Below are positions 35,612 to 43,877 of a DNA stretch of 64,000 nucleotides, in pieces. The notes beneath the pieces are model-generated. The model was given only the letters and a program-made list of their open reading frames with translations. It was not told the DNA's origin and did no database searches. Made by a program: the position numbers and the translations under genes. Positions within the stretch are counted from its first letter, which is position 1. Each line of letters starts with the position of its first letter. This DNA comes from Thermoleophilaceae bacterium (GTDB lineage: Bacteria; Actinomycetota; Thermoleophilia; Solirubrobacterales; Thermoleophilaceae). The DNA is taken from the NCBI GenBank assembly GCA_030447905.1, contig JAUJNZ010000002.1, forward strand, positions 253,432 through 317,431, in the 5' to 3' direction.

Positions 35612-35640
35612 AGTATAACTGCCAATAGTTATAGCGACAA
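35612..35640 (-). promoter_or_regulatory. lon promoter (-10 and -35)
   Basis: On the minus strand TTGTCG (35640-35635) and TATACT (35617-35612) are spaced by exactly 17 bp, a good sigma-70-type promoter reading into lon about 50 bases away. The palindrome 35614-35633 lies between the two boxes and overlaps the -10. Confidence 0.6.
35614..35633. promoter_or_regulatory. Palindromic operator between lon and the marR-like gene
   Basis: TATAACT (35614-35620) and AGTTATA (35627-35633) are perfect inverted repeats around a 6-bp spacer. This size and AT-rich symmetry fit MarR-family operators. Its position would block RNA polymerase at the lon promoter and perhaps at the divergent marR promoter. Confidence 0.55.
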
Positions 35641-35651
35641 ATCGTTATCCG

Positions 35652-36161
35652 ATGGTACCATCGCCCAAAGTGTGTCCGCCGGCCTCACGCCCAGCGCCGT
35701 CTTTCGATCGCTCCCCCGACTCGGGCGCATGCCACCTGCTCATCCTTCGCCTGGCGCGCGCAGCGGCGGTACGGCTCGGCGCCGCGCTCGCCGAGCTCGA
35801 GATGCATCCGCACGAGTTCGCCGTCCTCCACGGGCTCGCCGAGGACGGCCCGGTCTCCCAGGGGCGCCTCGGTGAGATCCTCCGCGTCCACGCCAGCAAC
35901 CTGGTGGCCGTCATCGACGGCCTCGAAGCCGAAGAGCTGGTCGTTCGCCGCCGCGATCCGGTCGACCGGCGTCGCTACCTCGTGGATCTAACCGCTCGAG
36001 GCCACCGCCGCCTCGAGCAGGCCCGACACCTTGCACAGGAGATCGAGGACGACCTACTCGCTCCTCTCGCCGAGGACGAGCGGCGCGGCCTGCACTCTTA
36101 TCTGACCCGGGTCGCCGCGCACGCGTGCGCGGCAGGCCGAGGCAGTCGGCGCTCGTGCTGA
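35652..36161 (+). CDS. MarR-family transcriptional regulator
   Basis: A 169-residue winged-helix protein. M-H-P-H-E-F-A-V-L-H-G-L (about 51-62) leads into helix 3/4 (G-R-L-G-E-I-L-R-V-H-A-S-N-L-V-A-V-I-D-G-L) and the wing D-P-V-D-R-R-R-Y-L-V-D-L-T-A-R-G (about 102-117), the classical MarR DNA-binding pattern, with dimerisation helices at both ends. The first 25 residues are Pro/Ser rich and may not be translated; a later start is possible. It is divergent from lon with a palindrome in the shared 88-bp region, so autoregulation and lon control are likely. Ligand unknown. Confidence 0.85.
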   Translation: MVPSPKVCPPASRPAPSFDRSPDSGACHLLILRLARAAAVRLGAALAELEMHPHEFAVLHGLAEDGPVSQGRLGEILRVHASNLVAVIDGLEAEELVVRRRDPVDRRRYLVDLTARGHRRLEQARHLAQEIEDDLLAPLAEDERRGLHSYLTRVAAHACAAGRGSRRSC

Positions 36162-36193
36162 TCCGCTTGCGCGGGCGGACGAGAGGGCAGCGC

Positions 36194-36514
36194 TCAGCCG
36201 GCGCGACGAGCCCGGCGAGCCTGTTCGCGCGCGAGGATCTCGTGCTCCTCGACGAGCGCGAGATCGGCCGCGCCGACGTCGCCGCGCAGGAGGTCTTCGG
36301 CCCGCCGGCCCGGCGACCCGCCCAGCCGGCGCAGCGACCTGTTCCGGCGGTCGGCCGGACCCACCCGACGATCGGGGACCGCAGCCGCTGTCTCGACGAG
36401 CACGTGCTCCTGCCGATCGCCGATGGCCGCGGCGCGTCCCAGGCTCCAGGCGAACACGCCGACGACTCCGGTCGCGACGACCCAACCGCCGATGAGAATG
36501 ATCGCAAGGCTCAT
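36194..36514 (-). CDS. Hypothetical single-pass membrane protein
   Basis: A 106-residue protein. The N-terminus, S-L-A-I-I-L-I-G-G-W-V-V-A-T-G-V-V-G-V-F-A-W-S-L-G, is a membrane helix, followed by an Arg/Glu-rich cytoplasmic tail. ATG 36514 has a GGAGGAGA ribosome-binding site. No family recognised; it lies convergent to the MarR gene. Confidence 0.5.
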   Translation of the reverse strand: MSLAIILIGGWVVATGVVGVFAWSLGRAAAIGDRQEHVLVETAAAVPDRRVGPADRRNRSLRRLGGSPGRRAEDLLRGDVGAADLALVEEHEILAREQARRARRAG

Positions 36515-36657
36515 GTGCAGGTCTCCTCCCCGTCCGTACGCTGGTTCAGCAGCGAGCGGATGCTCGCCTCGACGAACGTTCGAGGTCTTCTCGGACGGAC
36601 CGGCGATTCCGTCGCCCCGGCGCAGATTCGCGGCGCCAGCCGCGCTCGCTGCCCGAC

Positions 36658-36939
36658 TCAGGACGACGTGCCGAAGCCCTCGCGGGCCTCGCGCACCAGC
36701 GCGACCGCCTCGGGGAACAGGCTCCCCATCGCCCGGCGGATCTCGTCGGCCTGCTGATCGGCGTTTCCCTGGAGGTTGAGCCGGTTGATTCCGGCGACCG
36801 TCATGTCGACCGCCAGCTTGATCGCGTTGTCGGCCCAAGCGACCTTCTGGGCGCCCTGCATCTGCTCGGCGAACTCCGTCATCCTCCGGCGCAGCTCCTC
36901 GGGGTCGCCGAAGAGGCCGAAGGGGTCTTCCGAGGACAT
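36658..36939 (-). CDS. Conserved hypothetical helical protein
   Basis: A 93-residue acidic protein, P-F-G-L-F-G-D-P-E-E-L-R-R-R-M at the start and a mostly helical remainder (A-I-K-L-A-V-D-M-T-V, A-D-E-I-R-R-A-M-G). No known domain is recognised. It lies 143 bases upstream of the small membrane gene on the same strand and diverges from the SDR operon. Confidence 0.55.
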   Translation of the reverse strand: MSSEDPFGLFGDPEELRRRMTEFAEQMQGAQKVAWADNAIKLAVDMTVAGINRLNLQGNADQQADEIRRAMGSLFPEAVALVREAREGFGTSS

Positions 36940-36984
36940 GGCTGCAGTGTAGTCGCCGGGTGACTCCCGCTAGCCTCCGCCTCC

Positions 36985-37788
36985 GTGCCGCTCCCGCCCC
37001 CGGCCCCCGACTCGACCTGCCTGATCACCGGCGCCTCCTCCGGGATCGGCTCCGAGATCGCACGCCATCTCGCCCGGCGCGGGCACGGCGTCACGCTCGT
37101 GGCACGCCGGGAGGAGCGCCTGCGCGAGCTCGCCGACGAGCTAGGGCAGGCGCACGCGGTCCGCGCCGAGGTCGTGGGCGCGAGCGTCGCCGACCACGAC
37201 GCCCGCGCCGAGCTCGCCGCCGAGATCGAGCGGCGCGGTCTCACCGTAGAGACCCTCGTCAACAATGCGGGCTACGGAAGCGCCGGTCGATTCCAGGACC
37301 TCGACCCCGACGGCGAGGAGGGCATGGTCCGCCTCAACGTCGAGGCGGTCGTCGGCTTCTGCGGGATCTACGCCTCGAGGATGGTCGACCGTGGGCGGGG
37401 TGTCATTCTGAACGTGGCCTCGACGGCGGCCTTCCAGCCGCTCCCCTACCAGGCGACCTATGCCGCCAGCAAGTCCTTCATCAGCTCCTTCAGCGAAGCC
37501 CTGTACGTCGACCTGGCCGGGACGGGAGTGACCGTCACGGTCCTCTACCCGGGCCCCACAAGGACCGAGTTCGACGAGGAATCCGGCATGGGGTCCTTCG
37601 ATCAGCTCCCCTCCTTCCTCGTCGACGATCCGGGCGACGTGGCGCGCGCCGCCGTCGAGGGCATCGAGGCCGGCAGGCGCTCGGTCGTGCCCGGTGCCCA
37701 CAACGTCATCAGCGCGCTCGGCGGCCGGTTTGCCCCCCGCAGCGTGCTGCTCCCGGCGCTGGGCCGGCTCTACCCGTTCGGGCGGTGA
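36985..37788 (+). CDS. Short-chain dehydrogenase/reductase (SDR)
   Basis: A 267-residue classical SDR: L-I-T-G-A-S-S-G-I-G-S-E-I (TGxxxGIG at about 15-22), N-N-A-G-Y (about 93-97), N-V-A-S-T-A (Ser, about 139-144) and the active-site Y-A-A-S-K (about 156-160). V-A-R-R-E-E after the second strand suggests NADP preference. It is the first gene of a three-gene unit; its stop overlaps the GTG start of the hydrolase gene (GTGA). Substrate unknown. Confidence 0.9.
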   Translation: MPLPPPAPDSTCLITGASSGIGSEIARHLARRGHGVTLVARREERLRELADELGQAHAVRAEVVGASVADHDARAELAAEIERRGLTVETLVNNAGYGSAGRFQDLDPDGEEGMVRLNVEAVVGFCGIYASRMVDRGRGVILNVASTAAFQPLPYQATYAASKSFISSFSEALYVDLAGTGVTVTVLYPGPTRTEFDEESGMGSFDQLPSFLVDDPGDVARAAVEGIEAGRRSVVPGAHNVISALGGRFAPRSVLLPALGRLYPFGR

Positions 37789-38603
37789 CGGGCGCGACCG
37801 CGCAGACCGGCACCATCGAGGCATCGGGGCTGGAGCTTCACTACGCCGAGCAGGGACACGGCGAGGCCGTCGTGCTCGTCCACGGGACGGCCGTGGGGCG
37901 GGAGCTCTGGCGAGAGGTCGCGAGCGCCCTTGGCGAGAGGATGCGGACGATCACCTACGACCGCCGCGCCTACGGCGACAGCGGGGCACCGGAGCCCTAC
38001 ACCGGGACGACCGTCGCCGAGCAGGCCGAGGACGCGGCCGGGCTGATCGAGGGGCTCGAGTCCGTGCCCGCGGTGGCGTGCGGTCACGACCTCGGCGCGC
38101 TCGTCGCGCTCGACCTGCTGCGCCGCCACCGCGGGCTCGTGCGGGGCGCCGTGGTGATCGAGCCGCCCCTGCTCGCGCTCTCTCCCACCGGGCCGGCGGC
38201 GGTCTCCGCGCTGCGCGAGGCGATCGAGGCGGGCGCGCGCGATGCCGACGACCCGGCGGCCGGCGCGGTCGATGCGTACCTTCGAGAGACGGCGGGCGAG
38301 GAGGTGTTCGACGCGCTGGGCCCCGACCGGCTGCGCGCCGCGCGCGCGGCCGCGCGCGCCGTCGCCGCCGACCTCGGGGCCGCGCCCACCTTCGCGTTCG
38401 GGCGCCGCGAGCTGCGGGCGATCGACGCGCCCGTGGCGGTGATGGTCGGGTCCCGCAGCGCTCCGATCCGCCGAGAGGTCGGGCGGGCCCTGGCGGGCCT
38501 GCTCGGGAGCTCCACCCTGCACGAGCCCGACACCGGCCACCTGGTGCCGCTCGAGGCGCCGGAGGCGGTCGCGCGGGCGGTGGCGGAGGTCGCGGCAAGG
38601 TGA
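37785..38603 (+). CDS. Alpha/beta hydrolase with Asp in the nucleophile position
   Basis: A 272-residue alpha/beta hydrolase. V-L-V-H-G-T-A (about 30-36) forms the oxyanion site. The nucleophile elbow is C-G-H-D-L-G-A (Asp 102), not the usual Ser, as in haloalkane dehalogenases and epoxide hydrolases. D-T-G-H-L-V-P-L-E-A-P-E carries the catalytic His (about 252). The GTG start at 37785 overlaps the SDR stop by 4 bases. The Asp nucleophile is a direct reading of the sequence; the dehalogenase or epoxide-hydrolase inference needs the rest of the active site (halide or epoxide-binding residues), which I cannot confirm. Confidence 0.8.
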   Translation: MTGATAQTGTIEASGLELHYAEQGHGEAVVLVHGTAVGRELWREVASALGERMRTITYDRRAYGDSGAPEPYTGTTVAEQAEDAAGLIEGLESVPAVACGHDLGALVALDLLRRHRGLVRGAVVIEPPLLALSPTGPAAVSALREAIEAGARDADDPAAGAVDAYLRETAGEEVFDALGPDRLRAARAAARAVAADLGAAPTFAFGRRELRAIDAPVAVMVGSRSAPIRREVGRALAGLLGSSTLHEPDTGHLVPLEAPEAVARAVAEVAAR

Positions 38604-39784
38604 CGTCGCCGCGCGCGTTGCTCTGCGGCCTCGCCCGCTCCGCGGCGATGGGAGTCGTTGTCGTCTTGGCGGCCTGTGGCGGGGAAGGGACGGGCGGGTC
38701 GCCGCCTCCGATGGCTGAGCCGATCCCCGCGCCCGGTGGCCGGACACAGGCTCGCGAGCCCGAGCGCGACGGCGAAAGCCGCCCCGAGCGCGCCCGAGGC
38801 GGCCCGCGCGTCGAGACGATCGTCACCGGGCTCGACACGCCCTGGGAGATCGCCTTTCTGCCCGACGGTCGTGCGCTCGTCACCGAGCGCCCCGGGCGTG
38901 TCCGACTGCTCTCGGCCGGCGGCGAGCTTCGCCGTGAGCCGGTGGCCCAGGTCGAGGTCTCGCCGATCGGCGAGGGTGGCCTGCTCGGCCTCGCCGTCGA
39001 TCCGCGCTTTCGGCGCAACCGGTTCGTATATCTCTACCGCACGTCCCGCGACGACATCGAGATCCTCCGCTACAAGCTCGAGGGGGAGGAGCTCGTAGAA
39101 GAGCGAAAGATCCTCGGCGGCATAGATGTCGGCCCGATCCACGACTCGGGGCGCCTTCGCTTCGGTCCCGACGAGCGGCTGTACATCAACACGGGCGACG
39201 CCGGCAACGCCCGACTGGCGCAGGATCCCCGCAGCCTGAACGGCAAGACCCTGCGCATGGAGCCGGAGGCCTACCGCGGCGAGGGCGGCCGCCCGGAGGT
39301 CTTCACCCTCGGCCATCGCAACGGTCAGGGGCTCGACTGGCAGCCGGGCTCGGGGCGCCTGTTCGAGACCGAGCACGGCCCGGTCGGGTTCGACGAGGTC
39401 AACGTCCTCGAGCAGGGCGAGAACTACGGCTGGCCCGAGGCCGTCGGGCCCGAGCAGCGGCGAAGCCGCTTCGCCGCGCCGATCGCGATCTACGAGGACG
39501 CGATCGCCCCTTCGGGCGCCTCCTTCGTGTCGATGCCCGGCTCGGAGTGGACGGGCGACTTCGTGTTGGCCGGCCTGATCGGGGAGCAGCTTCGCCGCCT
39601 CAGCCTCGACGGCACGCGCGTGACCGCGAACGAGCCGCTGCTCGAGGGCGAGTACGGGCGCCTGCGAACCGTGCGCGAGGGACCCGACGGCGCCCTCTAT
39701 GTGCTCACGAGCAACCGCGACGGCCGCGGCGAGCCGACCGCCGAAGACGACCGCATCCTCCGCATCGTGCCGCCTGCGGCCTGA
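38600..39784 (+). CDS. PQQ-dependent aldose sugar dehydrogenase-like lipoprotein
   Basis: A 394-residue protein with a lipoprotein signal (V-V-V-L-A-A-C, Cys 26) and then a Pro/Arg/Glu-rich linker. The beta-propeller starts with V-T-G-L-D-T-P-W-E-I-A-F-L-P-D-G (about 75-90), followed by G-E-G-G-L-L-G-L-A-V-D-P (about 124-135), L-G-H-R-N-G-Q-G-L-D-W (about 236-246) and E-H-G-P-V-G-F-D-E (about 257-265). These are the hallmarks of the soluble glucose/aldose dehydrogenase family, with the Arg and His residues that contact PQQ or metal. It should oxidise sugars on the outer face of the membrane. GTGA overlap with the hydrolase gene links the operon. Confidence 0.85.
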   Translation: MTSPRALLCGLARSAAMGVVVVLAACGGEGTGGSPPPMAEPIPAPGGRTQAREPERDGESRPERARGGPRVETIVTGLDTPWEIAFLPDGRALVTERPGRVRLLSAGGELRREPVAQVEVSPIGEGGLLGLAVDPRFRRNRFVYLYRTSRDDIEILRYKLEGEELVEERKILGGIDVGPIHDSGRLRFGPDERLYINTGDAGNARLAQDPRSLNGKTLRMEPEAYRGEGGRPEVFTLGHRNGQGLDWQPGSGRLFETEHGPVGFDEVNVLEQGENYGWPEAVGPEQRRSRFAAPIAIYEDAIAPSGASFVSMPGSEWTGDFVLAGLIGEQLRRLSLDGTRVTANEPLLEGEYGRLRTVREGPDGALYVLTSNRDGRGEPTAEDDRILRIVPPAA

Positions 39785-39936
39785 CCTCGTGTCGCGCGTA
39801 ATCGACGTCAGGAACACGCCGGTTGACGTGCCAACTTATCGGTGGAGCAGGCTGAGCTCGGCGAGCCCTCACGCGACCATGCGCCCGCGTCTGGTCCCTA
39901 TAGTCGCGGTCATGCCCGAGACCGCAGGGCGCTGAG

Positions 39937-40128
39937 TTGACGCCCCTGACCCCCGAGCAGCGCCGCACGCGCGCCCGCGTCGAGACGTTGATCCGGTTGG
40001 CCGCACCGGGCCTCGACCTGGTGCTCGCCTTCGGCGACCGGCTCTCGCGCCTGGTCGAGCCGGAGGACCACGAGTACTACCCGCCGCGTGAAGCGCCGAT
40101 CAAGTCCCCGCCGGCTCGGCCCAGATGA
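39937..40128 (+). CDS. Small hypothetical protein, coupled to the next membrane protein
   Basis: A 63-codon frame from TTG 39937: P-L-T-P-E-Q-R-R-T-R-A-R-V-E-T-L-I-R, an amphipathic helix and a tail with E-D-H-E-Y-Y-P-P-R. The stop overlaps the ATG of the following gene by 4 bases (ATGA), which favours real translation. No homology recognised. Confidence 0.4.
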   Translation: MTPLTPEQRRTRARVETLIRLAAPGLDLVLAFGDRLSRLVEPEDHEYYPPREAPIKSPPARPR

Positions 40129-41048
40129 CGGACGCGGCCTCCGACCAGCTCGCCTGGGAGGCGCGCCGGAGGCCTTTCGCGGCGGGCGCGGCGGTGCTGG
40201 CCGCGCTGCTCTTCTTCGGCGGGAACGTCTATCTCAGCGCAGCCGTGGGGCAGCAGCCGCGTGGCATCGGTCAACAGCTCGCCGTACTCGACCGCGAATC
40301 CACCGACTACCTGGTCGCTGCCATGCTGCTGGCCGGCGCCTACCTGCTCCTCGGCCTAACGCTCGCGTTCCTCTACCGAGCGATCAAGCACCGCCGCCCC
40401 CAGCTTCCGACCGCGGCGTTGGCCTTGACGGTCTTCGGGGCGGTCGTCGCGCCGGTCGTCGCCGTGGTCACCCAGGTGGCGGCGCAGGACCTCGCGGCCG
40501 AGTTTCTGGCCTCAGGGCCACGCACGGCGGCTCGGGCCAACGACCTCCGGCGCGACTCCACCGCGCTGCAGATCGTCAGCGGATTCGGCTTCGCGGCCAA
40601 CCTGGCCCTCGGTGTGGCCATGGTGCTCATATGCCTGAACGCACTCCGGTCCGGGCTGCTGAGCCGCTTCATGGGCGCGCTCGGGGTCGGCATCGGGATC
40701 CTGCTCGCCGTCCCGCTGATCGGCAACCGCCTCGTGCCTCTGCTCTTTCTGTTCTGGCTCGGAGCGCTGGCAGCCGTCCTGCTCGATCGCTGGCCCGGCG
40801 GACGCGGACGGGCCTGGGACACCGGAGAGGCCACGCCATGGCCGAGCATGGCCGAGCAGAACGCCGCGCTCAAGCGCCGGCGCGAGGCGCTCGACCGCGA
40901 CGGCGATCCAGACAGCACCGAGGAGGACCGCGAGACATACGCCGGTGCGGACGACGCCCCGAAGACGACGGGCGCGGATGTCCAGAGCGGCAACGGCGCC
41001 CGGGCGGCGCCGTCGCGCGCGAAGCGCAAGCGCGGTCGCCGTCGCTGA
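40125..41048 (+). CDS. Hypothetical multi-pass membrane protein
   Basis: A 307-residue protein with about six hydrophobic segments (about 20-38, 65-83, 95-115, 152-172, 180-200, 205-222) and a charged C-terminal tail of about 75 residues rich in Arg/Lys/Glu. There are no conserved catalytic motifs and I recognise no domain family. The hairpin at 41118-41140 follows it. Confidence 0.65.
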   Translation: MTDAASDQLAWEARRRPFAAGAAVLAALLFFGGNVYLSAAVGQQPRGIGQQLAVLDRESTDYLVAAMLLAGAYLLLGLTLAFLYRAIKHRRPQLPTAALALTVFGAVVAPVVAVVTQVAAQDLAAEFLASGPRTAARANDLRRDSTALQIVSGFGFAANLALGVAMVLICLNALRSGLLSRFMGALGVGIGILLAVPLIGNRLVPLLFLFWLGALAAVLLDRWPGGRGRAWDTGEATPWPSMAEQNAALKRRREALDRDGDPDSTEEDRETYAGADDAPKTTGADVQSGNGARAAPSRAKRKRGRRR

Positions 41049-41117
41049 TCTCGCGCCCGGCGCCGCAGCGGGACGCACAGGCGGATGCCAGCTCGATCCA
41101 GGCCCGAGAACGAGAAC

Positions 41118-41140
41118 GGGGCCGCCCGCTGGGCGACCCC
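41118..41140. terminator. Hairpin between convergent genes
   Basis: GGGGCCGCCC (41118-41127) pairs with GGGCGACCCC (41131-41140) with one mismatch and a 3-base loop, between the membrane-protein gene and the RTX-like gene. There is no clear T-run, so it is a terminator candidate. Confidence 0.4.
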
Positions 41141-41179
41141 GCCTCTCGAATGGTCTGCCGCGAGGGCCGCGGGGCGTCG

Positions 41180-42094
41180 TTAGCTTTGCAGCGAGTCCTC
41201 TCCTGGGTTCTCGGTCGAGCTCTCCGCCGCATCCTCCCGCGGCTGCGGCGCCGCACGCACGACCCGCTCGCACGAGCCGTTGGGGTTCTCGGCCGTCGCG
41301 TCGACGATCACGTCGACCAGGTCGAGCCGGGCGACGTCGTTGCCCGGGCCGCAGTCGATCTTGTCCGCCTCGCCGTCGCGCGTGCGGAGGTCGTCGTGGC
41401 CCTCCTCGCCGTGGAGCGTGTCTCCGACGACGTCGCCGGGTCCACTGACGTCGCGGCGGGCGAGCGCGAAGAGCACGTCATCGCCTCCGCCGCCGAAGGT
41501 CTCGTCGACGCCGAGGTTGGCGAAGATGAGGTCATTGCCTCGATTGCCGTGTGACACGTCGTTGCCGCTGCCGCCAGAGATCACATCCCGCCCGCGGTTG
41601 CCGTTGGTGCGGTCGTCACCGGCTCCCCCGTGCAGGCGATCAAAGCCGTCGCCGCCGACGACCCGGTCGTTACCCGGTCAGCCGAAAACGCGATCGCGGC
41701 TCACGCGGTCGCCGGCGTTCGGGGTGTCGCCGACGAGCGTGTCGGCACCGTCGTTGCCGATGATCAGGTCGCCGCCCGCGGTGCCGCGGACGTCGTCGTC
41801 GCCGGCTCCGCCCACGAGGCGGTCGGCTCCGCTCGCACCTCGGACCCTGTCGTTGCCCGCCCCGGCGCCGACGCGGTCGCTGCCCCTGCCGGCGTCGACC
41901 CGGTCGTCCCCACCGAGGGCGCGCACGCGATCGTTGCCGCCGAGCGCAGAGATCTGGTCGGCCTCCGGGGTGCCCGTTAGAACGTCCGGTCCCTGGGTGC
42001 CGATGATGGTCGCGGCGAGCGCGACGGCGGCGGTGGCGAGGCCGAGCACGGCAAGGCCCAACAGCGCCGTGATGAAGCGAGTACCTTTTGACAT
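41180..42094 (-). pseudogene. Exported RTX-like calcium-binding repeat protein, frameshifted
   Basis: ATG 42094 starts a signal peptide (F-I-T-A-L-L-G-L-A-V-L-G-L-A-T-A-A-V-A-L-A-A) followed by G-x-D-x-L-x-G-type nonapeptides: G-P-D-V-L-T-G, G-G-N-D-R-V, G-G-D-D-R-V, G-A-G-N-D-R-V. The first frame stops at 41678. The next frame continues the same repeats (S-G-G-S-G-N-D-V, G-G-G-G-D-D-V-L-F) and a C-terminal region with two Cys (I-D-C-G-P, S-C-E-R), ending at 41180. One base near 41680 accounts for the break. The repeats should form a calcium-bound beta-roll outside the cell. No toxin or enzyme domain is attached. Confidence 0.75.
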
Positions 42095-42225
42095 GAGGGG
42101 TGACTCCTTTCGTCGGGTGTCGCCCCTCTAAACCTTCCGTGATAAGTTGCGGCTGGGTTAAGCGACGTGCCGCGCCCCGCCGCTGCCATCCTTCGGCGGC
42201 GGCTCTGGGCTTCCGGGCCTGGCAG

Positions 42226-43011
42226 TCAGACCTTTCGGTGCTCCGGCACCCAGGACCCGTCGTCGAGGCGCTGGAAGTCCTGGAACAGGCCCGGCGCCTC
42301 TCGCTGCATCAACTCGGCCACCTGGCCGAAGATCAGCCGCAGCTCCTCCTCGGCCCCGGGGGCGGTGCGCATCTCGATGACGTGTCGGAGCGTCCGGACG
42401 TTCATCGTCACGACGATGTCGGTGCTCAATCCGATCGGCGCAAGACGCCGCAGGGCGGAGGTCACCTCCTTCTTGACCGCGAACGGCACTGCGTCATCGT
42501 CGATCTCGAGCGCCTCGGCGGCCTCGAGCTGGAACTCCTCCAGCCGCTCGACCAACTCGACGACCCGGTTGCGCAGCGGCTCGAGCGCGGGGGGGATCCG
42601 GAAGCCGATGTCGGTCAGGCGCACATAGCGAAGGCTCTCCTGGCTGTAGGCCGCGCCCGCGCGATGGCGAACGATCTCGTGGGTCGCGACGCGACTGACG
42701 TCCCGGAAGGCGAAGGAGTAGTTCGCGTGCTCCAGCACGCTCCCGTGGGCGCTGCGCAGGAGGTTCTCGAAGTAGGCGCCCTGGTCGGTTCTCGTCCGCT
42801 TGACGTTGGCATTGAGGCCCGGCTCCCAACTCCGGTAGCACGCCCTGCCGCCGAACTCGACGAGCAGCTCGCCGTCGTTGACGGACTGCCCGGAAGCGGT
42901 GCGGCGGTCGAGCCACGACTCGCCGCCGACGTCCTCGAGGTACGCCCGCATCTGCTCGAGGTCGACCGAGGGGCGGGCCAGCATGAAGACTCTCGGGGAG
43001 GTCTCACGCAT
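42226..43011 (-). CDS. thyX: FAD-dependent thymidylate synthase ThyX
   Basis: A 261-residue ThyX with the signature R-H-R-A-G-A-A-Y-S-Q-E-S-L-R-Y (115-129), the RHRx7S motif of flavin-dependent thymidylate synthases. L-R-H-V-I-E-M-R (near 215-222) contributes to the dUMP site. It makes dTMP from dUMP with FAD/NADPH and methylene-tetrahydrofolate. Start ATG 43011 is selected because the upstream frame (to 43167) lacks homology. Monocistronic. Confidence 0.95.
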   Translation of the reverse strand: MRETSPRVFMLARPSVDLEQMRAYLEDVGGESWLDRRTASGQSVNDGELLVEFGGRACYRSWEPGLNANVKRTRTDQGAYFENLLRSAHGSVLEHANYSFAFRDVSRVATHEIVRHRAGAAYSQESLRYVRLTDIGFRIPPALEPLRNRVVELVERLEEFQLEAAEALEIDDDAVPFAVKKEVTSALRRLAPIGLSTDIVVTMNVRTLRHVIEMRTAPGAEEELRLIFGQVAELMQREAPGLFQDFQRLDDGSWVPEHRKV

Positions 43012-43316
43012 GCGCGCGGATTCCTCTCTGGATGGCGTGAGGGTGGTCATCACGAAGGAGGGAGCGGTTGGTAGGCACGATTCTCGCTGGCTGGTCGGAC
43101 GCCTCGTAGGGAGGAGCGGAGGAGGTCGCCGCCCGGTGGTCTCGGACAGGCCCGATCTTCTCGACATCGGTCGGCCACGGTGGCCGCAGTCTAGGGCCGA
43201 CTCCGGCGCGCCCGGGTGGGGCCGGTAGGATTCCGGCCATCCAAGCAGCGCAGCCGGAGACCACCGCGTATGCGAACTGTCCCTCGTGTGGGTCGCCCGT
43301 CACGCTGTCGCCCGGG

Positions 43317-43844
43317 ATGAGCTGCCCGACGTGCGGGGCGATCGCGCCGGCGGGTTCCGGCCAGACGCCTCCGAGGGCCGGCGTCACATCCGGGTCCGGC
43401 CAGGCCGCCGCCGGCGCTCCCTTCGCCTCCGCCCAGCCGGCCCCGCCGCCCCGGCCCGACGCCGCCGTCGGGCTCGTGTCGGACTCGAAGGCGCGCGACC
43501 TCGTCCTCGTGGCGCACCTCTCGGCGCTCGTCGGCCTCCTCGGGGTCCCGAGCCCGCTGGGCCCGCTCGTCGTCTGGCTGGCCAAGCGCGACGCGCATCC
43601 GTTCGTCGACGCCCAGGCCAAGGAGGCGCTCAACTTCAACCTGTCGGCGCTCCTCTACACGGTGGCGATCTTCGTCTTCGCCTTCGTGTTCACCGTCGTG
43701 ACCTTCGGGCTCGGGATCGTCTTCTTCATCCCGCTGGTGCTGGGGGCGTTGATCGCCTGGGTGGTGCTCGTCGTCGTGGCCGCGGTCAAGGCCTCGAAGG
43801 GCGAGCTCTACCGCTACCCGCTGACGATCCGCTTCGTGCGCTGA
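43317..43844 (+). CDS. DUF4870 (Tic20-like) membrane protein with N-terminal zinc ribbon
   Basis: The frame from ATG 43317 has 175 codons. About 55 residues of Pro/Ala linker are followed by the DUF4870 domain: H-L-S-A-L-V-G-L-L-G-V-P, A-K-E-A-L-N-F-N-L-S-A-L-L (about 95-110) and two or three membrane helices, ending K-G-E-L-Y-R-Y-P-L-T-I-R-F. Codons just before the ATG, in the same frame, read C-P-S-C-G (43278-43292) and would pair with C-P-T-C-G (from 43323) as a four-Cys zinc ribbon. Translation may therefore start further upstream at a non-ATG codon; no ATG or GTG exists there in frame. Confidence 0.75.
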   Translation: MSCPTCGAIAPAGSGQTPPRAGVTSGSGQAAAGAPFASAQPAPPPRPDAAVGLVSDSKARDLVLVAHLSALVGLLGVPSPLGPLVVWLAKRDAHPFVDAQAKEALNFNLSALLYTVAIFVFAFVFTVVTFGLGIVFFIPLVLGALIAWVVLVVVAAVKASKGELYRYPLTIRFVR

Positions 43845-43877
43845 GCGACTGGCCGCCGGGAGGCCGGGCGATGCGGT

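Noticed and set aside
41280..42000. Regular short repeats that might be a CRISPR array
   Set aside because: They are degenerate coding repeats of the RTX-like protein (period 27 bases, no unique spacers, translation conserved).
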